64,000 nt of DNA from Gigaspora margarita. Lineage: Eukaryota > Glomeromycota > Glomeromycetes > Diversisporales > Gigasporaceae. The stretch's first letter is position 1, and each line of letters opens with the position of its first letter. Below, piece after piece: positions 1-11,075 of the stretch. Below the pieces are notes generated by a model. It was given only the letters and a program-made list of their open reading frames with translations, had not been told where the DNA came from and ran no database searches. The translations under genes were made by a program, and so were the position numbers. The stretch is from the NCBI GenBank assembly GCA_009809945.1, contig WTPW01000078.1:227570-291569 (forward strand), given 5' to 3'.

Positions 1-224
1 TTTATCTGGTAACAAATCAAAACATTATGTAATTGTTAAAGATCTGTTAATCATTATATATTATTTCAAAAATTCTGATTATAATCGATTTATAGATATA
101 TAACGATTTAATATAGAAAATGATATATATCAATTTAGATATATATCAATTTTTATCCAATTAATTGATATATAATGATATTATATAATCAATATAAACT
201 GATTAAGTGTTATATATCGATTAA
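1..224. other. AT-rich sequence, no gene
   Basis: Degenerate AT-rich sequence with scattered ATATATCAATT and ATCGATT-type words. Any reading frame here is short and of low-complexity composition. Nothing codes. Confidence 0.6.
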
Positions 225-905
225 TATCTATATATAAAATTACCTGATGTACCCTATATTGTAGCTCTTGACCTCCTAGACTATATAAAAAAATTTTAAA
301 AATCCATATATTAATATATAAAATTTTACAAAAACTCAAATATATTATGATCCAGTGTTCCAATTTGGATAACTTTAGTACCACTCGATTTATCTTTAGG
401 CCATGTCATTAATCACCTGATTATTTTTTATTAGAGGCCTACTCCCCTCTCCTCCTCTTTAATATAAATTTGGTCAGGTTCCTATATATAATTTCAACAT
501 TTTTTACCCCCCCTTCCCCCTAAAAAATCATCTGATTTTTGTCACTCCCCTTATAAAATGAATCCAATAGTACCAAAATCATTTCATTTGGTTGACTGGA
601 TCAATAGTTATTTACAAAAACTATTGTTTTTATAGTAATTTTATAAAAAAAGATAATAACCAATAGTATTTTGTTAATAAAACTTAATCCAGTGATCCAA
701 ATCAAATAATTTTGGTACTATTCGAATCCTTTTCTCAAGTGAATCGAATGGTACCAAAATTATTTAATTTGGACTTCTGGATTGATATTTAGACAAATTT
801 TTATAAAAAAATTACATTATAGTTTTTTGATCACCCTACTCATTGAAAAAACATTATATTTTGGGGGACTCTCCTCAAATATAATGTTATTTATAGATGC
901 TCTCT
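225..905. mobile_element. PIF/Harbinger-like MITE, diverged copy 1
   Basis: This is a diverged copy of the element at 32037-32572. The shared blocks run in the same order in both: a pyrimidine-rich left part, GAATCCAAT/GTACCAAAATC words, the AACCAATAGTATTT block, and a G-run before AACATTATATTTTGGGGG. It is split by a second MITE at 399-550. The outer ends are too diverged to fix to the base. No coding capacity. Confidence 0.7.
399..550 (-). mobile_element. Tourist-like MITE, 152 bp, nested (copy 1)
   Basis: It begins GGCCATGTCATTAATCACC and ends TTTTTGTCACTCCCC, flanked by TTA at 396-398 and 551-553. A second copy in the opposite orientation lies at 47027-47177, also flanked by TTA. A 3-bp TTA/TAA duplication with GGSC-type ends is the PIF/Harbinger signature. 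It interrupts the older element at 225-905, so it inserted later. Confidence 0.8.
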
Positions 906-2257
906 TTTAACAAATAAAATTTGTTGACTTAGTGGCTTGGTATTCTTTACAATGCTTGATTCTAGATGTATCTTTGTATGCAAATTAAAAAAACAATGAC
1001 ATGGAATTAACAAAATATGTTGCAATATAGTTTGAATACTTCAAGTTTACTTAATTCACTTTGTTACATTTTATAATTATAATTGGCCACAAAAGTTTTT
1101 CAAAAAAGTATTGTAAAACAATATAAAAAATGATTTATTAATTGTGTAATTAATCTACAAATGATAGAACAGTCCCCCTTGGAGGTATCCTCATATACTT
1201 TTAATTGTAGCCTCTTTTGTAATTGCAAATTGTCTTAAATCTTCTTTGCTAAGTTTTATAAAAACACTCTTTAACTTAGATAAATTCTAGTCACTTGTAA
1301 AGTTATACATTGCTCTAGTTACCTACTATCTTTAAAGAAGTGAATATAGAATAACAATATACAGATAATAGTTTTAACAACCTAGCAGATTCTTTAGCCA
1401 AGACTACTTAACTCTATACAAACTATTCTTCAACTATGCTAATACTTACAATTCCTTCTTTTTTTCTAATAGAAAGAATACTCTATAAAAGGTTTTTACT
1501 AAATACTTTATTAAAATATTTGTAAACACACATTATTACAATCTGGTTATTACAAAATGCAGTTCAGAGTATTTACACTTTTTATACTTTATAGACTAGA
1601 ATACTACTTGGCTTTATTTTACTAACCCCCAAACTTAACCATTTCAAATCTTTTAAAATTAAAAACCTGCTCAATATTCTGATTACCTACTTATATTTTT
1701 ATACCATATTCTCTAATATACTTCTATTGACTAAATATTTTTATTGCAATTTTTCTGCATCTTCTTCTTACTAGCTAACATGCCAAAGCTACTTATTTCT
1801 AAATCAAATTATCTATTTAATTATATCAGAGTTAGTCATAGTGCAAATACTAAGGTATCTTTTACTTAACTCAACAACTTATTATAATTAATTTATACAC
1901 ACTTAGTCTTCAACCCAATACTAACTTTTTTAGACCCCTATTTCTTAAACACCACTATCAAAAGATTAATTTTAGCTTCTCTGATTTAATTATTATAATA
2001 TTTTAATATATCCTATAAGCAAGCCACCCAGATAATTATTAAAGTTCTCTTTAAAATATTTAGAGAAGTGCAGTAAATCATCTAATTAGAGTTTACATAG
2101 ATTTGATCCCCTTCCTCTATGATAAGACTATTGATCAATCAAATTTTATTTTTTATAATATTAAAAAAATTCAAAAATATTTTTGACCCCATGTTCAATA
2201 ATAGTTGCTACATAGTAAAATCAAATTTTAATATGTAAATTGATTAAAATTGCTTAA
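906..2257. other. Gene-free AT-rich stretch
   Basis: No open frame of useful length, no recognisable protein relic and no clear repeat boundary. Many short T-runs and A-runs. Confidence 0.55.
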
Positions 2258-2483
2258 GTAAACTTGTTTAAAAGGTCAAAATACACATTCTAAAATTTTT
2301 ATTAATATTGGAGAACTTTTTATTATTTGACTTTTTGATTTTTATATTTGACAAAAAATTAAATTTTTTAAAAAAATACATTTGATAAATGTAAAAATTA
2401 AAAGTTAAATAATAAAAACTTCTTTAATTTTAATAAAAATTTTAGGGTATGTGTATTTTGATGTACCAAACAAGTTTATTTAA
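2258..2483. repeat. Palindromic repeat with AAGTAAACTTGTT ends
   Basis: The left arm starts CTTAAGTAAACTTGTTTAAA. The right arm reads back the same words, including AATAATAAAAAC, TTTTAATAAAAATTTTAG and AACAAGTTTATTTAA, giving arms of about 100 bp. A second copy flanks the element at 52525-54327. Its ends resemble those of the satellite dyads at 43.9-47.2 kb. Confidence 0.65.
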
Positions 2484-2980
2484 GAGTAGGGGGTATGTCG
2501 ATTATTTTTTATATGATCTTTGTGTCACTATTTTTTCTTTTGAATATTAAAAAAATATTTTATTATGTAAACTGTTTTTGAAAATTAATTAAAATTTGTA
2601 GAATAGGTTTTTCTGATTCTAATGGTAGTAAAATCATCAAAATTGGGTAGATATTTATCAAGATACATGTATTTAAAGGTTAGATATTATTTTGTCATAT
2701 GATGATCATATGATATTTAATTAATAATCTTGTGTAACCCCAGAAAATTTGAAGGCTCCCCGGAAACTTTACAATATATACAAGTATATTTTTTTAAAAT
2801 ATTTTATTTGCTAAAATTTTTACTACTATAAAGAACATAATCTAACCTATTTACTACAAAAATTTGATAAAGATTAATTGTAATAGTAAAAAGTTTTATT
2901 AGTAGCATGTTTCTATTTTTTATAAAAATCACGTTGTAACACTAAGATCATATGAAAAATGATTGACATACCCCCTACCC
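2484..2980. mobile_element. TTAA-flanked MITE (piggyBac-like), 497 bp
   Basis: The TIRs begin GAGTAGGGGGTATGTCGATT and, on the other strand, GGGTAGGGGGTATGTCAATC. They match for about 40 bases, to the ATATGATCTTnGTGT block. TTAA lies at 2480-2483 and 2981-2984. The copy of the surrounding palindrome near 54.4 kb keeps an unoccupied TTTAAATAAC at the equivalent place. A 498-bp relative lies at 9575-10072. TTAA targeting is typical of piggyBac; no transposase is present. Confidence 0.8.
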
Positions 2981-3134
2981 TTAATTGATCATTATCGATT
3001 AATATAGTAAAATTTAGACTTTACTATGTACAACTTTTTGTGAATTTTTATTATAATATATACTTCAATATTATTGGCTATTTTACTATATATATATATA
3101 GGACATGATAATTGAGAACCTTTCTTTCTTTCTA

Positions 3135-3650
3135 AAAATTATATGATTTACTGCACTTTCCTTAATGAAACTTTAAGCAAATCTAAAAACTATTCTGCTT
3201 CATCTTTGCTTATAGAAAAAAGACCAAACATAATTCAACTAAGCTACTGCAATACTATTTCTTTTATACTAAACCCTACTGATGCAAAGTGTTTATCTTT
3301 AGTTGTCTCTGTGATTTCTCTAACCAACTATACTTTAGCTCTAATAAATGTTTGCAAATAGGCCAAGCTCTTTGCAATTTCAGTATTTGGTCTACTATGT
3401 GAATCAAATACAGTATTCCAATATTTTAACTATCCAAATTTAGATGAGCCTTGATCATTCTAGTAGGTTTAGGTCACAAATAAATTAGTTTGAGCTTTTA
3501 TTCTTGAATATAAATTATATATGTATTTGTCATTGTACAATTTAAGTTGTTTATATAGTTTTTCTATTTAACTACTTATTTAAATTATCTAATAAAGATA
3601 TGAGCAAGGCCTCATCTTAAAATATATATATATATTATATTAAACACTTA
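3135..3650 (+). pseudogene. 5'-truncated LINE fragment (3' end only)
   Basis: This stretch matches the 3' end of the minus-strand LINE at 32.6-40.9 kb, here on the plus strand. Shared landmarks are a broken Cys-containing peptide (compare CLCDFSNQLYFSSNKC here with CICNQPDELHTSFSTC there), an IGQA...IWS motif after it, the non-coding block around CATTCTAGTAGGTTTAGGTC, and a terminal (TA)n tail near 3620-3640. Only the last 500 bases of the element are present, as expected for 5' truncation during target-primed reverse transcription. Frameshifts and stops make it non-functional. The shared tail helps place the 3' end of the larger copy. Confidence 0.7.
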
Positions 3651-5187
3651 TTGGTCTATAGACATATAATCATGACAAAATATTTATTTATAGTCACACC
3701 ACTATCACACCTCAATACAATCACCACTATATGGCATACCTAACTTGGTAATTATATAGAGAGACAACTATATTTGGAGTTTTTCAAAACTTATTATATT
3801 GATTTCTTAACAACATCTTAACCAAATTTAATGTACTTTTTTTTATTTTGATTCTACAATACTATAATTAAAATAATTTTTTTTTCAAATTTAATCAAGT
3901 AGTTTTAAGAATTATTACTAAAAGGTTTAAAAAACTTTGAATTTATTAATAGGTTTGTACTACAGAATTTACAAGTGATTTGCACAGAATTTATATATAA
4001 ATACAGTAGGCAACAAAATTAACACCTGATTTTCTAATAAAGTAATTTATAATTTATTCTATTTTTGTATGATATATATAAAAATATTTTTTTATTAATT
4101 AATACATTATTGAATGTATGTGTGCATTCAATATTATTCAATTTTCATAATATTGGGCCCAAAACTACTTAAAGAATAAATGTATTAAAGTTTTTTCAAC
4201 CTTTTTTTTGAAATAGCTTTAAAATTGTTTACACTTTTTTAAAAGGCTTATAGAATTTTAGATATTATTCTTTAATACTTTCTAATTGTTTTTAATAAGT
4301 TTAGATTAGGAGTAGGAGGTCTTCCTTTATTTATATTATAATTCAATTTTTTTGATTTTGGTTAATTTTGTAGCTTTTCTAATACCATAATACAAAAATG
4401 ATGTTTATCACATTAAAGCATTAGATTTACTTCAACTAATAAACAAATAAAAACAACAAAAAAATATAGTTTTTAAGAACCTTAATATAAAAAATTCTAT
4501 CATTTTTTTTTATTAAGATTCAAATTATTTATTAACAAACTTTTAATAATATCTGCAAAACCTTCTCAATTATTACCAAGACCTATCTACCTCTTAAATT
4601 TGACACAACTATCTATTTTTAATTTTTTCCATTATAAATTATTATACTTTAATATTTTGGGTTTACTTGTAATTCCTTTTTTGTTTCATTGAAAAATGCC
4701 ATGCCTTTACTTGTATATTTTTTTTTTTATATATAAAATTTATGTATAGTTATATTATAATTTATAGAATATGAGCTTTTTATTATTACAAAAAACTTAA
4801 TCATAAAACAATACAGGACTTTAACTATGCAAGTTCCAGATTATAGTTGAAGTTATGCAATGTCATTTGTTATTTCTTCATTGTTTTTTTTATAGGGCAT
4901 TTTTTTTGGCTTCTTGAGGAACAAGAAACGTCTAAACAAGGGCAAAAATTTTATTTTTTAGTCTTTTGTATTGTTTAAGAAGCTATTAACTTAATGTGTA
5001 GGAGTGATGCATTTCTTGTATAGTTTACTAAATGGTTATTTTTTGGTATAAAATAAGTGTATTTCTTACTTTTTGCAGGCTATTAGGTGTACAACACCTT
5101 AAAGGTGAATTTACAGGGTTTTTTATCCCGGTGCTTATTCAGGAGTCAATAAAAAAAATGCTTTGGGAAACGTCAAAAAGGGGAAGT
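3651..5187. other. Gene-free AT-rich stretch, possible mariner end at 4008
   Basis: No gene is supported. A sequence starting TACAGTAGGCAACAAAATTA near 4003 looks like a Tc1/mariner terminus, and GGTTAATTTTGTAGC near 4360-4374 could be the opposite end. No TSD pair was confirmed. A short frame at 5032-5247 runs into the next transposon. Confidence 0.45.
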
Positions 5188-5516
5188 GAGTACCCTAGCC
5201 ATGGCAAAAAAAATTCGGGTCACATGATATCAGATAAAAATCTTTAAGTTTATTTAGGTTAGGGTTAGCATCTATGTTAGGGTTGAAGTTAGCATTGTAT
5301 ATAGTAAAATCGATCAAAGAATATTTTTTGTTAGTGCGCAGAAGGTGGTTTCTTATGAAGTTTGTCGATAAATAAGCGATTTCTTCTAATTTTCTTTAGA
5401 ACGTTTGAATTTTGCCTGATCGTGTAACGTTACACTAAATTGGAAATCCTTATTGACTAATTTTACAGCAGATCGTCACGTGACCCGAATTTTTTTTGCC
5501 ATGGCTAGGGTACTCG
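5188..5516. mobile_element. hAT-like MITE, 329 bp, TSD GGGGAAGT
   Basis: The TIRs start GAGTACCCTAGCCATGGCAA and stay identical for about 36 bases through the CGGGTCAC block. GGGGAAGT is duplicated at 5180-5187 and 5517-5524; an 8-bp duplication fits the hAT superfamily. The interior carries a G-rich GGTTAGGGTTAG block near 5257-5290. No coding capacity. Confidence 0.85.
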
Positions 5517-5733
5517 GGGGAAGTACAGCCACGTTTTTACTCAAATGCTTTGATGTGCAGATCGCGTTACTTTTGTGCTTACTGTAAGTACGTACGCACA
5601 GTACGTGCGCAAAGTTATAGGCACATGATTGTATGTTGTACAAACCAATCAAAGTTTATTTTTTTTTAATTATTAACGTTAAAAAATCCTAACAGTATTA
5701 GTTTGAAGCACGAATTAACCAATTAAAGCACGT

Positions 5734-7290
5734 ATGAAAAGTATTTGGAATGACCCGATTGATTACAATCTATTTAACGATTTTAAGGAAATTGTTAATG
5801 GACCGTTCGGGACTGTTCGCAAAGCGAAATGGAGGGACAATTCAGTTGTTCTTAAAAGCAGAATCTTTAATAACAGCGAAATCAGTGATTGCAATAGAAA
5901 ATCAGTGATATCGCAATTGAACTGTCCATCAATGAGGTAAGGCCACGCAAAGTTAATTTTTCGTTTTGCATTACCCGCTGACCCATTTTTTCAATTTTTT
6001 CAAATTTTTTTTTTTTAAGTTCCAATTATGCCAATTATTCTATTTCTGCTATTTAATTTTTTTCCAGAAATTACTCCGGTATCACCCGGTGGAGACTTGG
6101 TTTTCCGAAATTGTCCGATAGGACCGATAGAAAAAATCCTTCTGCCAACTCCAATTTTCTGATTTCGTGTTATGCAAAGCGTAAAGTTAACTTTGCGGTG
6201 GCCTTAGATGCAACATAAGACTATTAATTTATAACAGATTAAAAAAAAAAAAAAAAATCCGACCGACCGGAAATTTTGAAACCCATGTAAAAAACGAAAA
6301 ATTAACTTTGTGTGGCCTAATATATATATTTTTTATATATGCATTAAGTTTCAAATAAAAGTTTATATTATCTGAATTTCATTATTTTTCTTTAGATTAC
6401 GCGATATAACGCTCTTGGAAAGCATAATCATTTAAATATTCTCAAATTTTAAGGGATTACTAAAGGTAATAAAACAATATAAAACTGTAGTCGCCAATTC
6501 ACTTGAGAATGTCATTTTATAAATCGATAATAATATCCGTATTTTTAAAGATTGCTTTAATGATGCGTATCACTTAGTTTTACAACTTGCTGAGGAGGGG
6601 TATTTACGTGGCTATTTGAAAAAAAAACTTTTCAAAATTAGAATGGTCCGATAAACTACGATTTGCACAAGAAATAGCTGAGGGAATACAATAATGGAAT
6701 TGTTCATCGAGATCTTGTAAGAACTTCTATATTTACATTTTAACCAAATAAATGAGTTTTTTAACCCAGTTTTAATTATCTTAATGTTAACTATTAAATA
6801 ATTATATTAGCATTCAAAGAATATTTTAGTTCATAATCAACGAATGCTAATTGCTGATTTTGAGTTATCAAGACATATTGATGAAGTAAACCTCGATACA
6901 ATCATTGCAAAAGAGTTGTTGTCATATCTGAAACCTCAACTTTTTTATAAATCCTAAATATAAACGTGATAAGAGATCTGATATATATAGTTTCGGATTA
7001 GTCCTTTGGGAAATTTCCAGTGGTAGGCCACCTTTTTACTTCTTCCAAAGTAGATTTGCAATTATTTTTCATGTAGCTAAAGGTGAAAGGGAAACTCCAG
7101 CAGAAATACTCCAGATAAATATGTTAAACTTTATAGTATATGCTGAAATCAAGATCCTTGCAAACGTCCAGAGATTGAATATATTCTTCAAGGGCTAAAG
7201 TCTATACATCCAGACGATCCTAAATTTGATTTAAAAACTAGTATTAATTTACTTGCCGACTCGAAACAAGAACTAGATTCGAATGATTGA
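5734..7290 (+). pseudogene. TKL/SPS1-like protein kinase pseudogene 1
   Basis: This is a decayed serine/threonine (TKL/SPS1-like) protein kinase of the kind expanded in Glomeromycotina. Exon 1 starts at ATG 5734 and holds a glycine loop with one Gly replaced (VNGPFGTVRKAKW, residues 21-33) and the VVLK lysine (about residue 41). Exon 1 ends at about 5936 (GTAA donor). The intron carries a 377-bp MITE and ends at the CTTTAG near 6395. Later exons hold LEWSDKLRFAQEIAEGIQ, IVHRDL, a GTAAGA...TTAG intron (about 6717-6811), HSKNILVHNQRMLIADF, SDIYSFGLVLWEISSG, and a C-terminal RPEIEYILQGL region ending at TGA 7288-7290. Breaks include a frameshift before the NHLNILKF segment, a stop before GIT, a stop plus deletion before the HRD loop, a frameshift before the YKRDKRSD segment, and TGA for the conserved Trp before NQDP. 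The DFG motif reads DFE. Kinase identity is firm; the substrate is unknown. Confidence 0.85.
5941..6317. mobile_element. PIF/Harbinger-like MITE, 377 bp, TSD TAA, inside a kinase intron
   Basis: The ends read GGCCACGCAAAGTTAATTTT and, on the other strand, GGCCACACAAAGTTAATTTT. TAA flanks it at 5938-5940 and 6318-6320. Removing it leaves an ordinary GTAATATAT donor-side intron in kinase pseudogene 1. A third, internal copy of the end (complement of 6178-6207) suggests a composite or tandem element. It shares the GGCCAYGCAAA start with the element at 10383. Confidence 0.9.
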
Positions 7291-7598
7291 TTTATTGAAA
7301 TATTATTTAGATACGGGGAAATTATTAAAAATTAAACTAATCAATGAAGAATCATTTGGAGATTAAAACTTTTCAAGATATTTACCGAATTATAAATAAC
7401 TATGAGGAATCACCTGTCTATTTAACTAGATCAAACGATTCAGACGATGATATCGATGATAATGAAGATTTTCTAAAAACATTTTTAAACGAAAATGATT
7501 TATTAATATCATGGATTCCATTTAGTGAATTCGAAATTATAAAAAAATTAGGAGAAGGAGGGTTTGCGACTGTATATTCTGCTAAATGGACACACTTA

Positions 7599-7863
7599 CC
7601 GTAAATGGCCGGATACAAGACCCGGGTCTGTTACGTTTCACCAATTTTAAAACCTATAATAGACCCCGGGTATAGTATGCGGCTGAGAGCTTATATCGTG
7701 CAGTGTAAAAATTTGAAATGCACATACATTTTGCACTTATAATATGCAATTTAGATTTTAAAAAAGAGCCCCATTTAATTAAAGAAGATCCTACGATCTG
7801 CACCCGGGTATAGTACATAGTGGGTCTACTATCTAGGGGGATCTTTTATCCGGCCATTTACGG
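7599..7863. mobile_element. TA-flanked MITE, 265 bp, disrupting a kinase ATP lobe
   Basis: The ends are perfect inverted repeats: CCGTAAATGGCCGGATA and TATCCGGCCATTTACGG. TA flanks it at 7597-7598 and 7864-7865. Insert plus one TA is 267 bp, a multiple of three, and removing it joins the kinase reading frame (THL then IAN) without a shift. The element itself gives a stop two codons in. It is probably Tc1/mariner-like by TSD; the family is not recognised. Confidence 0.92.
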
Positions 7864-7996
7864 TAATAGCAAACTCTACTAGTAATAAAACTGTTGCACT
7901 TAAATTATTTCATGGATCAAAAGACCGTTGTAAAGAACTTGTGAAAGAGGTAAATATTTTGTTATAATTTTTAATTAGGATTTGATAATTTATTCC

Positions 7997-8123
7997 CGTA
8001 GCGATGTATCGCTAGTCTATGCGGAGTTTCAAACTGTGTTTACAAATCATTAAGGTTAATGATTTGTAAGCACAGTTTGAAACTCCGCATATAGGGCTAT
8101 TAGACTAGCAGCATATCGCTACG
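7997..8123. repeat. Foldback (snap-back) repeat, 127 bp, in kinase intron
   Basis: The left half reads CGTAGCGATGTATCGCTAGT then GCGGAGTTTCAAACTGTG and ACAAATCATTAA. The right half is the reverse complement of the same, with one small insertion. The two halves meet with almost no loop, so the strand can fold into a hairpin of about 55 bp. No clear TSD. Confidence 0.85.
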
Positions 8124-9339
8124 ACGAAAAATTATAAAACCTTTTTAAGGATCCTTAAAATCTTTTTAATTAATTGATTTTATTAATGCTTACAATTTTA
8201 AAGTTAAATATATATGTTATTATTGGAAGTAAAAACTCTACCTTTTTGCAATGTTATGGAGTGTCAAAAGATGAAGTTACCGGTAATTACATCTTAGTTA
8301 TTCAATACGCTCAAATGGGATCTTTACGTCAGAATCTTCATATTGTTGCACAAATGAAATGGGGAAAAAAATTAGATCTATTATCTTATATCGCGTTTGA
8401 TCTTCAATTAATTCACTCGTATAATATTATTCATTGCGATTTACATAGCGGTAATATATTATAAAATGATTTATATAGTGCTTATGTTGGAGATCTAGCT
8501 AGGCTTTGCAAGATCATTAAATAAATCATAGGTACAAAATCTAGAGGAATTTATGGTGTTCTACCATATGTTACTCCTGAAGTTTTACAAGGATAACCAT
8601 TCAGTAAAGCATCAGATATTTATTATTTTGGAATGATTATGTGGGGAAATGTCTTCAGGAAGTGTTATATTTCTGACCATAATAATAATCATCACGATGA
8701 TTTAATCTTGGCATTAGAAATTTGTAATGGATTAAGACCAATTATTCCTAAAGGTACAACTCAATCTTATATAGATCTTTTAAAAAAAGTGTTGGGACAA
8801 CGATCCAACTAAACGACCAAAAGCTTCGGAAATTTATGAAACTATTACAAGTTGGAAAAATAATTTGGAGTCTTTATCCGAATTTTTAAAATGTGATAAA
8901 GAAATGGCAATAAAAAATATTGGTCTTCTCATTTATTCTGGCGGAGAAATTGAATAGATTAAAGATAGTATATAGTAAAGTACTAATTTTTTTCTATTAA
9001 CTAGCAATTAAAAAAATATATATACTATTTGAATATCTTGACAACATATTTATAAAAAAAAATTATATAATTTATTGATTTAATTTTTTTAAAAAAATCT
9101 TCAAATTTATTCAATTTTTAAATTTTAAAAAATTAAAAAATTAAAATTTTGCTTATTTTTAAAGTTTGACTAATTAAAATTAGGTATCGTTTTGTGCTAC
9201 TACGTAAGTGCCTTTGTGTAGCTATCAAAAAAAAGTTTGCAAAATTTTAAATGAAGTTATTATGTACAAAAAAAAGTTATAACAAAGAATAAAACACCAA
9301 TTTAACCTAGTTTACTACATAATTTATATAGTAAAAATA

Positions 9340-9510
9340 CAAGTCACTCTCATTATAGTGAAGTCCTCGGGCTGTAAAATTTCTTCACTATATTGAGAGA
9401 TTCACTATATTGAGAGCTTTTTATTATTAATTATAATTCTGTTCTAAAAAAATTCTTTACTATAGCCAATCTTCACTATATCGAGAGTTCACTATAACGA
9501 GAGTGACTTG
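9340..9510. mobile_element. pogo/Tigger-like MITE, 171 bp, TSD TA
   Basis: The TIRs start CAAGTCACTCTCATTATAGT and CAAGTCACTCTCGTTATAGT. TA lies at 9338-9339 and 9511-9512. The related element at 27.66 kb keeps the empty site (AGTAAAAATAATGCC), showing a single TA before insertion. The TATAACGAGAG-type ends match pogo/Tigger members of Tc1/mariner. Confidence 0.92.
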
Positions 9511-9574
9511 TAATACCTATTTTAGGTTAAAAAACTTCAAAAATCTATAAATTTTTAAATTTTAAAAATTTTAA

Positions 9575-10072
9575 GGGTAGAGGGTACATAGATCATTTTT
9601 ATATAGTTTTATATGGTATTTTGAAAATTTCATATAAAACTGATATATGCTACTAATAAAACTTTTTAAAATTACAACTAATTATTATTAAAATTTTACA
9701 AAATATAAATAAAACAATTTATCTATTATAGTAAAATTTTGAACTATTATTATATTTTAAAAAAATATAGTTGTATATATCACAAAGTTTTTCTGGGTTG
9801 CACAAATTCGCTAATTCTGATTGGTCAATTTGCGTAAATTTATAAGTTAGTTTTATTACTAAATTTTAATACCCAATCTTTAAAAATATATATTTCATTG
9901 AGTTTTTAACCAATTTTAATAATTTTACTATCATTAGAATCAGAAAAACCTGCTCTACAAACTTGTCTTAAGTATTAAAATTAGTTTACTTAATATAATT
10001 TTTTATAAAATTAATTATAAAAAAAATTTACCATTAAGTTTATATATAATTTTAAAATAGTACCCTCTACCC
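9575..10072. mobile_element. TTAA-flanked MITE (piggyBac-like), 498 bp
   Basis: The TIRs start GGGTAGAGGGTACATAGATC and GGGTAGAGGGTAC. TTAA lies at 9571-9574 and 10073-10076. It is one base longer than the relative at 2484-2980 and shares interior words with it in inverted orientation, such as TTAGAATCAGAAAAACCTG. Confidence 0.85.
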
Positions 10073-10382
10073 TTAATAATGTATAAACACAAAAAATAAT
10101 CCTTTAAATATGAATTTTAATATGATATTAATTAAAATTTCATTAATTACAAATTTTACTAACTTAATATATAAGCATATATTATATTAAAAACTAGTAT
10201 GTTTTTTCTTATTTACTAGTTTTTAACCTAAAAAATATATTAATAAAATTTTTTTTAAAATTTATAAAAATTTTATTTTATATATAAAATGTTATTAAGA
10301 ATATTTTTGTCTTATAAATCAATTATAATTTGCATAATAAAAAAAATAATACTAAATTACTAAGTAAATAAATTTATTATTA

Positions 10383-10598
10383 GGCCATGCAAATTAAATT
10401 AGTTGGTTCTCATAACATGGGACAAGCAAATAGGACCCGGCCGGCCGGTAAAAAATGTTATATTTAAAAATTTTTTTAATATAAAAATTTTTATAAATTT
10501 TTTTTTAAAAAAAAATTTTATTATAACAAAAATTTTTAACTTTCAAAAAAAGTGAACCGGCCGGGTTATGAGAACCAGTTTTATTAGTTTGCATGGCC
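10383..10598. mobile_element. PIF/Harbinger-like MITE, 216 bp, TSD TTA
   Basis: The ends read GGCCATGCAAATTAAATTAG and GGCCATGCAAACTAATAAAA, continuing through TGGTTCTCATAAC. TTA flanks it at 10380-10382 and 10599-10601. It contains two CCGGCCGG-type GC blocks, rare in this AT-rich region. Confidence 0.92.
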
Positions 10599-10798
10599 TT
10601 ATATAATAATCTAAAAAATTGATAATAGAAAATATTTAATATAAATATAAAAAATTAATATTTATAACTTAATATTATAATGTACTGTTTTTTCAAAAGA
10701 TAAGTTTAAAAAAAATTTAATAAAATAAATTATCATATATAAAAATTTTTTGCTTTCTATATTAATATAGTTGAGCCAGAATAAATGAGAAGACCTAT

Positions 10799-11075
10799 AT
10801 TAATTATAATATTGATGGTAGTACAATTCATATTAGCAAATTTATTAGCTATATTGAACAGAAACAAAATAAATCTGTTGTTATTAATGAAATTATTTCA
10901 GATAATAATATATATTTGTATTGAAAATAGAATTTACCTTCTCTAAGTGCAACTTGTAGGGATTAGACTTTTGCCAATATGAATATCGAACATGACATGA
11001 AGTACAAGAATAGGAGAATGGTCGAGATGATAGCAACTTTTGATAAATAATTTATATAAATAAACCATTTATTAT
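10799..11075. other. Unassigned sequence with one short open stretch
   Basis: A frame open from about 10797 to 10920 reads INYNIDGSTIHISKFIS at its start. Its composition is less biased than the surroundings, but it has no start, no splice partner and no recognised family. It could be a remnant exon. Confidence 0.25.

Larger units (their letters stand above)
7344..8957 (+). pseudogene. TKL/SPS1-like protein kinase pseudogene 2
   Basis: A second kinase starts 53 bp after the first ends, in the same orientation. It opens with an acid-rich leader (residues 31-42), then the glycine loop LGEGGFATVYSAKW (residues 69-82). A 265-bp MITE (7599-7863) then puts a stop after THLP. Past it the frame resumes with IANSTSNKTVALKLF, which holds the ATP-binding lysine. 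A GTAAAT donor at 7950 opens an intron that holds a foldback repeat. The second exon has CYGVSKDEVTGNYILV, the HCDLHSGN catalytic loop, GDLARL in place of DLGL, GVLPYVTPEVLQG, SDIYYFGMIMW and RPKASEIYETITSWKNN, ending at TAG 8955-8957. Breaks: stops at 8462, 8522 and in LQG*PF, plus frameshifts near 8643, 8680 and 8791. It was probably a tandem relative of its neighbour. Confidence 0.87.
8985..10798. mobile_element. About 1.4-kb TIR element, left-truncated copy, host to three insertions
   Basis: This is collinear with the element at 27231-28625. Shared blocks include TTTGTGCTACTACG, the GCAAAATTT...AGTTAT segment, AATAATCCTTTAAA and a terminal GCCAGAA...GACCTATAT. The left TIR is not visible next to the kinase stop, so this copy looks truncated. 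It carries the pogo-like element 9340-9510, the TTAA element 9575-10072 and the Harbinger-like element 10383-10598. No transposase frame was found. Confidence 0.7.

Noticed and set aside
181..384. 67-codon minus frame
   Set aside because: It lies in a MITE copy with Ile/Tyr/Leu-biased chance composition.
7601..7869. Kinase MITE as an ordinary GT-AG intron
   Set aside because: Using GTAAAT and the nearest AG changes the frame and leads to a stop; the TA duplication and perfect inverted ends explain the insert better.
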